A DNA stretch of 64,000 bases from Closterium sp. Naga37s-1 (Eukaryota > Streptophyta > Zygnematophyceae > Desmidiales > Closteriaceae): the NCBI GenBank assembly GCA_947471745.1, contig CANJKZ010000425.1, positions 310,001-374,000 on the forward strand, read 5' to 3'. Shown piece by piece: positions 48,594 to 56,389 of the stretch. The notes beneath the pieces were generated by a model. The model searched no databases. It saw only the letters and a program-made list of their open reading frames with translations, and was not told where the DNA came from. Numbering within the stretch: position 1 is the stretch's first letter; each line of letters opens with the position of its first letter. Position numbers and translations under genes: made by a program.

Positions 48594-51500
48594 ACGTATG
48601 CACATGTGTGTGTGTGTGTGAGTGTGTGTGTGCGTGCGTGTGTGCGTGTGTACATGACCGGATCAGTGACGTACGGGAGGGCTGTGATGATGTGTTCCAT
48701 TCACCCACATCTTTACCTCGTCCCCCGACTTGTGTGACTGCTAGAAGAATTCTAAATGACCGGTTGATGACCCCATATGCCTGAGAACCTTAACTCTTCA
48801 TGCCCCTCTTCCGTGTGACAGCAGGGATTCTACATGACTGGGTCAACGACGTACAGTTGCTGCCTCATACCGTACATACTCCCAAATCCTCGAAACCTTG
48901 CTTCTCTACGTCCCCTGTCTCGTGTATGACTGCAGGGATTCTACATGAATGGGTCAGTATGGAGGAGGCCCCGTGGTGCTCAATTCAGTTGCACATATCC
49001 ACATCCCTCACACCTTCATTCTCTCTCCGCCCCCTGTCTTCTGTGTTACTGCAGGGGTTTTACATGACTGGATCAGTGACGTATGGAGGAGGCCCCGTGA
49101 TGCTGCCTTTGCTGGAGAGCATAGTGATCGAGCATGAGACCGTGTGCCCACCTGGTGGGGGCAAGGTGAGATATAGAGGGGTTGAGTGCGGTGGGGGGTG
49201 GTTTGGAGAGGCATACGGGATAGGCCCCGTGATGCTGCCTCTGCTAGAGAGCATAGTGATCGAGCATGACACCGTGTGCCCACCTGGTGGGGGCTAGGTG
49301 AGAGGGGGAGGGGGAAAGTGAGAGTAGGAGAAGGGATTTATGGTGAGGAGAAAAGGAAGGTGAGAGGGAATGGTTATTGTGAGAGCATTGTGATCGAGCA
49401 TGACACCGTGTGCCCACCTGGTGGGCGGGAAGGTGAGAGGGAGAGCAATCCAAGGGATGAAGCATCATTTGTAGAGTACGGGATAGGCCCCGTGATGCTG
49501 CCTCTGCTGGAGAGCATTGTGATCGAGCATGACACCGTGTGCCCACCTGGTGGGGGCAAGGTGAGAGAGAGAGGGAAAGGGGAAAAAAATGGAGGGAAAG
49601 GAGAGGGAGTGAATGAGGGAAGGGTGAGAGTTTTGATGAGACTGTGCCCATCTATTTGGAAGGCAGGGAGTAGAGGGAAAGAGGATATAAAGGCAGGGAG
49701 TAGAGGGAAAGGGGATATGAAGGCAGGGAGGAGAGGGGAAGGGGGTATGAAGGCAGGGAGGAGAGGGGAAGGGGATATGTGGGCTCCAAAAGGCTGCTGC
49801 ATGGGGTCATCTCAATGTGCTATCGCTCACCTGTGTATTAGCATGTGAAGATGAATCAGGGACATGTCATTGCTGCTTTTGCTTGCACCTATTCTCCGTG
49901 CCTCTGGTATCCATGCCTGTACGCAGCATAATTCTAACATCCATGAAACACTGTGATGCATGCAACACTGTGATCCATGCAACACTGTGATGCATGCAAC
50001 ACTGTGATGCATGCAACACTGTGATGCATGCAACACTGTGATCCATGCAACACTGTGATGCATGCAACACTGTGATCCATGCAACACTGTGATGCATGCA
50101 ACACTGTGATGCATGCAACACTGTGATCCATGCAACACTGTGATCCATGCAACACTGTGATGCATGCAACACTGTGATCCATGCAACACTGTGATGCATG
50201 CAACACTGTGATCCATGCAACACTGTGATGCATGCAACACTGTGATGCATGCAACACTGTGATCCATGCAACACTGTGATCCATGCAACACTGTGATCCA
50301 TGCAACACTGTGATCCATGCAACACTGTGATCCATGCAACACTGTGATCCATGCAACACTGTGATCCATGCAACACTGTGATGCATGCAACACTGTGATC
50401 CATGCAACACTGTGATCCATGCAACACTGTGATCCATGTAACACTGTGATCCATGCAACACTGTGATGCATGCAACACTGTGATCCATGCAACACTGTGA
50501 TCCATGCAACACTGTGATCCATGTAACACTGTGATCCATGCAACACTGTGATCCATGCAACACTGTGATCCATGCAACACTGTGATCCATGCAACACTGT
50601 GATCCATGCAACACTGTGATCCATGCAACACTGTGATGCATGCAACACTGTGATCCATGCAACACTGTGATCCATGCAACACTGTGATCCATGCAACACT
50701 GTGATCCATGCAACACTGTGATCCATGCAACACTGTGATGCATGCAACACTGTGATCCATGCAACACTGTGATCCATGCAACACTGTGATGCATGCAACA
50801 CTGTGATCCATGCAACACTGTGATGCATGCAACACTGTTGCATGCAACATGGTTCCACATGGTGTTTGCAGTTCTAACAGCACGCATATCCACCCCCTTT
50901 TTCTGCTTCATCCATGTGGCAGTGTTTTATGTGGATGCCAACATCACCATGATCACCACACAACAGTTTCTTGCAGGCTATACTGGATTCACTCTAGAGA
51001 GTCTTTAAGAGTGTATACAGCACAACCAATGCACGCATCCTCCCTTTTTTTCTCGGCTTCCTCCACATGGCAGTGCTTCGGATTGGATTGGAAATGATCA
51101 CCACGCAGCAGTCCCTTGCCGGCTCCACGGGATTCACTTTCTCTCTTTCTTAACCGAGATTCCAGCATAATCAGCACACGCCCATCCACCCCCCCTCCCC
51201 CCTTCCCCCTCTGCTTCCTCCACCCGTCAGTGCTTTGAAGTGGATGCCAACACCACCATGATCACCACACAGCAGTTTCTCGCCGGTCTCGCCCTCTCAC
51301 AGGCCATTCCTGGCCCGCTCTTCAACTTCTCTGCCTACCTTGGCTCTGTGGTGAGCCCCTTGGTTCTCTTGTGATTCCATGCGAAAGTAACTTCATGTGT
51401 CGCGAACCCTTCCACTTCCAGGCCATCCACAGCAAGTTCGTGTACTTGTAGGTCGTTACTGTCAATCTTTTGCTAAAAGTTTGTTTTAGACTGCTGAAGG

Positions 51501-53652
51501 CACTTCCAGGCCACCCACAGCATCATGTACTTGGTAGATGTGCATGAAGAAGCACCGAATCTCATCTCATGTGTACAGCAAGTCGTGTTTTGAGTCGAAT
51601 CCATCCACTTCCAGGCCATCCACAGCAAGTTCACGTACCTGTAGATGTGCATGAAAAAGCATCTCATCTCATCTCATGTGTACAGCAAGTACATCTGCAG
51701 CGATACGACCTAAGCCCTTCCAATTCAGCATGCAATCAAAATCGCTCCCCATGCTTCCATCGTTGTACGCACACATTCCCAGTTTTGAGGCGCCTCACAA
51801 CTTGATTCCATCGTTGTACGCGCACATTCCCATTCCATGCGGATTGGTGGAATCCGGGGGTTGGTATCATGCTGGAGCAGATCTGCATGTATTGGGAATA
51901 TGCGCGCACCAAAGATCGCTGGGTGATCTCATCATCGTCGGTGTCTTGAATCAGTAAAACATCTCCTCCATCCTTCTATGCGTGTATTCCCACGCAGATC
52001 GGTGGAATCCGGGGGTTGGCAACATGCTGGATCGCTATCTTCTCGCCGGGTGTTCTCATCATCATCGGTATCCTTCCCTTCTGGGGCCAGTTCCGCAAAT
52101 GGAAGCTGTAAGTCAAGCCTTTTGAGGTGCCTCAAAAGCTTTCTCATGGCCCAAATTCTGTTTAGGGTTTAGGGTTACATGAATCTGTTTTCATCACCAC
52201 TCTTGAGGCGTCTCAAAAGTCGATTCCATGAATCTGTTTTCATCACCACTCTTGAGACGTCTCAAAAGTTGATTCCATGAATCTGTTTTCATCACCACTC
52301 TTGAGACGTCTCAAAAGTCGATTCCATGAATCTGTTTTCATCACCACTCTTCTCCCCACCCTGTGTCCGTCCTTCTGATGTTGCTTTGCTGCAGGTACAA
52401 GCGAGCAACGCCGGGATTCAACGCCACAGGAGTAAGTGTTGCAATCATGCGCATTGCAACTCTTATTCAATCAAACCACAGGAATTTCCCCATTGCATTG
52501 CTCTCACGGCGCTACCTTTGCTGTCTTTTCCTACCCTCTCCCCTCCACCCCCCCCAAGAATCCCCCTCCCTCTTTCCCGTCCTTCCAACCCTTTCCAGAT
52601 TGGCCTCATCTGGGCATCTGCATTCTCTCTTGGCCTCAAGCCGTATAAAGTGACCCCCTTCCCCATTGCATTGCTCTCAAGGCCCCACCCATTCCCATTT
52701 CCCCCCCCTTCCAACCCTCTCCCGATTGGTCTCATCTGGGAATCTGTGTTCTCTCTGGGTCTCAAGGCATACAAAGTCAGCCCCTTCCCCATGGCGTCAC
52801 TCTCAAGGCGTCATCTTTGCTATTGTTTCTTACCCTCCCTCCAACCCTCCTCAGATCGGTCTCATCTGGGCATCTGCGTTCTCCCTGGGTCTCAAGGCAT
52901 ACAGAGTCAGCCCCTTCCCCATGGCATTACTCTCAAGGCCCGCCCCCTTCCCCTTTTCCCTCCCTTCCCGCTCCCCCCCCCCTTCCAACACTCTCCAGAT
53001 CGGTCTCATCTGGGCGTCTGCGTTCTCCCTGGGTCTCAAGCCGTACAAATTCAGCCCCTTCCCCATGGCGTCACTCTCAAGGCGTTACCTTTGCTATTGT
53101 TTCTTACCCTCCCTCCCACACTCTCCAGATCGGTCTCATCTGGGCATCTGCGTTCTCTCTGGGTCTCAAGGCTATCAAAGTCAGTCCCTTCCCCATGGCG
53201 TCGCTCTGCATCGGCATGTTTGGATATGCTAGCACTAGCTTCCTCAAGGTACGCCCCTCCCCCACCCTCTCATTGTGAAGTCGACTCACAAGTAACTTCA
53301 ACCATTTTTCCGTCAACTCGGAAGTCAGCCCCTTCCCCATTGCATCGCTCTGCATCAGCATGTTCGGATACTACTGCCTTTCTTTTGCTAAAAGAGACTT
53401 TCTAACTGCTGCCCGCCCAGTCTTCATGGCGGAAGGCCACCTCTGCCATATGTTACTTTACAGCTTGCGAATCATGGCATGTATGGTCTCTGCACTGTTG
53501 CTTGTGTGTGTGTGCGTGTGTGCGTGCGTGCGTGCGTGCGTGCGAGTGTGTGTGTGTGTCTGTGTGTGTGTGGTTTTCAGATTTCTCCTCCTCTTGCCAT
53601 CGTGGGCGGAGCAGCACTAGGGGTGATAGCTTGGGCTACTCACATGATGTAG
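44325..53652 (+). CDS. Chromate-transporter-family (CHR) membrane protein, 13 exons
   Basis: Two-domain CHR transporter; bacterial ChrA of this family exports chromate from the cytoplasm, but the eukaryotic substrate is not proven. Exons: 44325-44357, 44502-45077, 45524-45730, 46135-46253, 46465-46654, 46898-47099, 48260-48521, 49055-49165, 51231-51350, 51998-52107, 52395-52431, 53129-53248, 53581-53652. All introns are GT-AG and the phases agree, giving about 719 residues. About 270 residues of Ser/Thr/Asp/Glu-rich N-terminus precede the first half (TSFGGAAAHIA, TQTVPGPSSTQ, LPGALIM). The second half has GSVTYGGGPVMLPLL, QFLAGLALSQAIPGPLFN and IGGIRGLATCW. Start ATG at 44325 gives an 11-residue first exon; 44550 is the alternative. 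Exon 7 (48260-48521) is one nucleotide short of keeping frame near 48450, so either this copy is damaged or the assembly has an error. Many introns hold exon-edge copies. Confidence 0.85.
45129..45200 (+). repeat. (GT)n microsatellite in CHR intron 2
   Basis: Almost pure gt dinucleotide run of about 70 bp. Similar runs lie in other introns of the same gene at about 45984-46047, 48538-48630 and 53503-53572. They make Cys/Val or His/Thr frames that are not genes. Confidence 0.95.
45281..45430 (+). repeat. 50-bp tandem repeat, three copies, in CHR intron 2
   Basis: Three identical 50-bp units starting atgttgtgactgcctcac at 45281, 45331 and 45381. There is no coding role; they lie in the intron between exons 2 and 3. 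Confidence 0.95.
45984..46047 (+). repeat. (GT)n microsatellite in CHR intron 3
   Basis: Nearly pure gt run upstream of exon 4 (46135). Confidence 0.95.
47104..47977 (+). repeat. 126-bp tandem array derived from the end of CHR exon 6
   Basis: Six full 126-bp units start at 47221, 47347, 47473, 47599, 47725 and 47851, preceded by a shorter, more diverged copy at 47131-47220. Each unit has about 80 bases copied from the 3' end of exon 6 (the part encoding CVTSAAITFYYTTQWIFP), then a donor-like G/gtatga and about 45 bases of intron-like sequence. Units are nearly identical and keep one reading frame across the array because 126 is divisible by 3. If the array were translated it would add 42 residues per unit with one hydrophobic helix each. 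The last unit ends with gtgaga. I place the array in intron 6. Confidence 0.93.
48284..48380 (+). repeat. 24-bp coding tandem repeat in CHR exon 7
   Basis: Four copies of an 8-residue unit, QRNKPIPP or QRNKPIPT, encoded by 24-bp repeats based on cagcgcaacaagcccatccc. They lie in the linker between the two CHR halves, probably a cytosolic or luminal loop. Confidence 0.85.
48538..48645 (+). repeat. (GT)n microsatellite in CHR intron 7
   Basis: Long gt run with an interrupted tail, directly after exon 7. Confidence 0.95.
48652..48980 (+). repeat. Decayed copies of the 5' edge of CHR exon 8
   Basis: Three partial copies of exon 8 lie upstream of it: 48652-48690 (acatgaccggatcagtgacg), 48825-48855 and 48936-48980. 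The last two are each preceded by an acceptor-like gcag. They read into GFYMTGS-like sequence and then lose similarity. The complete exon is at 49055-49165. Confidence 0.85.
49217..49560 (+). repeat. Decayed copies of the 3' edge of CHR exon 8
   Basis: Copies at 49217-49296, 49381-49432 and 49480-49560 match the second half of exon 8 (PVMLPLLESIVIEHDTVCPP) and keep the donor ggtgag or a close variant. One contains a stop at the exon end. A copy with the same flank (gagagcaatccaagggatgaa) is present at about 20480-20600 in the gene fragment, so the array predates the gene duplication. Confidence 0.87.
49945..50845 (+). repeat. 17-bp satellite array in CHR intron 8
   Basis: About 53 head-to-tail copies of a 17-bp unit, catgcaacactgtgatc, with a common c/g variant (gatgcatgcaac). 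Because 17 is not a multiple of 3, three minus-strand frames stay open through the whole array and predict a 17-residue repeat; these are artefacts. The unit can be derived from the flanking intron sequence at 50836-50870 (gatgcatgcaacac). Confidence 0.96.
50923..51130 (+). repeat. Decayed copies of the 5' edge of CHR exon 9
   Basis: Two partial copies, 50923-50996 (acceptor ggcag, then VDANITMITTQQFLAG) and 51074-51130 (acceptor ggcag, shorter match), lie upstream of the complete exon 51231-51350. Both keep the acceptor and lose similarity downstream. Confidence 0.85.
51755..51832. repeat. Palindrome-spaced direct duplication, locus 2
   Basis: Copies of 27 bp at 51755-51781 and 51806-51832 (ttccatcgttgtacgc with one a/g change, then acattccca). 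The spacer is gttttgaggcgcctcacaac plus ttga. It lies in intron 9 of the CHR gene. Directly after it, 51842-51875 is a decayed copy of the start of exon 10 (attggtggaatccgggggtt). Confidence 0.88.
52178..52345. repeat. Palindrome-spaced tandem array, locus 3
   Basis: Four copies of catgaatctgttttcatcac start at 52178, 52227, 52276 and 52325, period 49 bp. Each of the three spacers contains a palindrome: cttgaggcgtctcaaaag, then cttgagacgtctcaaaag twice. It lies in intron 10 of the CHR gene. A single further palindrome, ttttgaggtgcctcaaaa, is at 52122-52139, and two telomere-like tttaggg units are at about 52161-52175. Confidence 0.9.
52599..53060 (+). repeat. Four decayed copies of CHR exon 12 ahead of the real exon
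   Basis: Copies start at 52599, 52724, 52855 and 52999, spaced about 125-145 bp, each encoding IGLIW(A/E)S(A/V)FSLGLK followed by a PFP(I/M)A stretch. Three keep a cag acceptor. The complete exon (53129-53248) is the fifth copy. A short sixth match lies at 53317-53375. All copies stay open at their start, so alternative acceptor use is possible in principle. Confidence 0.9.
53503..53572 (+). repeat. (GT)n/(GCGT)n microsatellite in CHR intron 12
   Basis: gt run with a gcgt block, ending about 8 bases before the acceptor of the last exon (53581). Confidence 0.92.
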
Positions 53653-54600
53653 CTGCCTAGCTACCTCTGCTGCACTTCACTTGTTTTGCTGCCCTTATGC
53701 ATTCTACTACCTTATCACTTATTATCCTTGCTTGTCATTCGTAGTACGGTATTATTGAATGTATTGGCTTTGCAACCATTGTCTTCTAAAGAAGCAGTAA
53801 GCACTCTCCTCCCCACTCATCTTTCATTGGCAATACCCCTTGCTGTCTACACACCACATCAAAAAGGGGTTTCACAATCAACTCGGCTGGGGTACAGGCG
53901 TCACTTCATGTATTGGTTGGGAAAGAGGGGAGAGGAAGGGTAGGTGGGGAAGGAGGGGTTGGGGTGGGGTTGGGGTGGGCTCTATAAAACCTTTGATCAC
54001 AAATGACCAGTACATCCATTCCTTTCTGGTCCATCGTCGTTCATTGTGGCAGTCCCAAGGACTGGGCAGGCAGCGGGCGGCAGGCGGCCGGTGGCTCTCC
54101 AAATAAAACCTTAGAAGTGGTTGGGGGGGTGGGGTGGGTTCCATATAACCTTTGATACATATTACATCCATTCATTTCTGGTCCATGTTCGTTCATTGTG
54201 GCAGTCCCAGGGACTGGGCAGGCAGCAGGCGGCGGGCGGCCCTCGGAATGAGCCATGAATGAGATCTGATCAGATCCTGTCCACATAAGAAACCCATCCG
54301 CCAAAATTGTCGGTCGGTGTGCTAGTGCAGGTGGGGCCTGCAAGTGAAGTGTGACCCGTCACCTGTTCTCTTTAAACTTTGATAAGTACATATACGGTAC
54401 AAATGACACTTCATAGATAACCATGCCCAGGGCATCCTATACATAGCAGGGCCTCAAATGTGAGATGTAGCTGTATCGTATTCTAAAGCTGATTACGAAC
54501 ATAAGGGAACATAAGCTGAAAAATCATGTCTTTCTTGAGTCGACTCAAAACAGGATTATATGAAGAATGCGCGCAGGAGGTCCATAGCCTGCAGGAACAA
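53653..54600. other. 3' flank of the CHR gene, with a two-copy repeat
   Basis: No gene is supported. A unit of about 125-135 bp occurs twice, about 53957-54090 and 54119-54240. It includes ttcattgtggcagtccca, gactgggcaggcagc and a ggttggggtgggg run. An isolated palindrome cttgagtcgactcaaaa lies at 54534-54550. Confidence 0.7.
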
Positions 54601-54605
54601 GGGGC

Positions 54606-55175
54606 ATGTGCATGTGAGTGAATGTGTGAGTGCATGTGTGAGTGCATGTGTGAGTGCATGTGTGAGTGCATGTGTGAGTGCATGTGTGAGTGCATGTGTG
54701 AGTGCATGTGAGTGCATGTGTGAGTGCATGTGTGAGTGCATGTGTGAGTGCATGTGTGAGTGCGTGTGTGAGTGCATGTGTGAGTGCATGTGTGAGTGCA
54801 TGTGTGAGTGCATGTGTGAGTGCATGTGTGAGTGCTTGTATGAGTGCATGTGTGAGTGCTTGTATGAGTGCATGTGTGAGTGCTTGTATGAGTGCATGTG
54901 TGAGTGCTTGTGTGAGTGCATGTGTGAGTGCTTGTGTGAGTGCATGTGTGAGTGCTTGTATGAGTGCATGTGTGAGTGCTTGTATGAGTGCATGTGTGAG
55001 TGCTTGTGTGAGTGCATGTGTGAGTGCTTGTATGAGTGCATGTGTGAGTGCTTGTATGAGTGCATGTGTGAGTGCTTGTATGAGTGCATGTGTGAGTGCT
55101 TGTATGAGTGCATGTGTGAGTGCTTGTGTGAGTGCATGTGTTAGTGCATGTGTGAGTGGATGTGAGTGGATGTGA
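54606..55175. repeat. 10-bp minisatellite (tgtgagtgca)n
   Basis: About 57 copies of tgtgagtgca, with a variant tgtatgagtgct in the right half. A period of 10 keeps several frames open on both strands (Cys/Glu/Met or His/Ser/Thr repeats); these frames are artefacts. It lies between the convergent CHR and armadillo genes. Confidence 0.95.
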
Positions 55176-55344
55176 GCGCATGTGAGCGCAGGAATGAGTG
55201 GGAGGCGAGGGCGGTTCACTTCACAGACACTCACCATCCCCACCACTCACCTCCCCACCAGTTACCTCCCCACCACCCACCATCCCCACAAGTTAAAGCA
55301 GGTGTGGAGCGGGTGATAGACTCACTCACCTGCGCAGCACTGAA

Positions 55345-56230
55345 CAATTCATCACAGCACTCACCATCCCCTGGACGTGCTGCCCCATACTCCACCCTTG
55401 AAAAACGCACTCACCTGCTGTACACCAAACACATTCACCACTCACCTGCCCCAGCACTTACCTACACCAGCACTCCCCATCCCGAGCACCCACCCACCTG
55501 TCCCTGCACATCTGTTGGAGCGAACCGCACCACCTCCCTGAGAGCACACACAGCCCCCGAGCTCCTCATGCTGCGCCTGTGCTCCGCCCCACACCCCGCC
55601 ATCACCACCAGCGCCCCTCCCCTCCCCTCTTCCAGCCCACCCCACACCCCGCCATCACCACTAGCACTCACCTGCCCTGCATTACCCCCCTTCCCCCCCT
55701 TCCCCCCTTTCCACCCCCCAGAACTCACCATCCCCTGCACGTCTGTCGGAGCGAACCGCACCACCTCCCTGAGAGCACACACAGCCCCCGAGCTCCTCAT
55801 GCTGCGCCTGTGCTCCGCCCCACACCCCGCCATCAGTAACCCACTCACCTGCCCTGCATTGAAACCACCCCCCCTGCCCCCTCTCCAGCACTCACCATCC
55901 CCTGCACATCTGTCGGAGCGAACCGCACCACCTCCCTGAGAGCACACACAGCACCGCAGCTCCTCATGCTGCGCCTGTGCTCCGCCCCACACCCCGCCAT
56001 CAATAAATCACTCACCCCCGCCCCTTCCAACCACTCACCTGCCCTGCACTCACCCCCGCCCCTTCCAACCACTCACCATCCCCTGCACGTCTGTCGGAGC
56101 GAACCACACCACCTCCCTGAGATCACACACAGCCCCACAGCTCCTCATGCTCCTCTTGTGCTCCGCGCCACACCCTGCCATCACCACCAGCGCTGCCAGC
56201 ACCGCCCTCACCGCCTCCTCACTCCACCTC
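55345..56230 (-). repeat. Decayed copies of the 3' edge of an armadillo-gene exon
   Basis: At least four copies, about 56079-56230, 55897-56003, 55729-55834 and 55499-55621, and a short one near 55368, match the end of exon 56390-57145. They encode VMAGCGAEHRRSMRS and CALREVVRFAPTDVQG on the minus strand; most keep the splice donor (VQGM then gtgagt). Copies are about 110-150 bp long. They sit in what would be the next intron. Confidence 0.9.
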
Positions 56231-56389
56231 CCCCACCCCGTCCCAGACCCATCCAGCACTCACCTGCCCTAGCACCCACCTACTCCAGCACCCACCTACT
56301 CCAGCACCCACCTACTCCAGCACCCACCTACTCCAGCACTCACCTGCCCTGCACTAGCCACCCCCACCCGCCCCTTCCAAAGCACTCAC

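Noticed and set aside
49945-50845. CRISPR-like array of short repeats
   Set aside because: There are no unique spacers, only 17-bp head-to-tail units with point variants, within a eukaryotic intron.
49827-50911. Three long overlapping minus-strand frames of 325-343 codons with a 17-residue repeat
   Set aside because: They are produced by the 17-bp satellite, whose period keeps all three frames open. There is no other sign of coding.
54483-55246. Long His/Thr/Ser and Cys/Glu repeat frames on both strands
   Set aside because: Artefacts of the 10-bp minisatellite.
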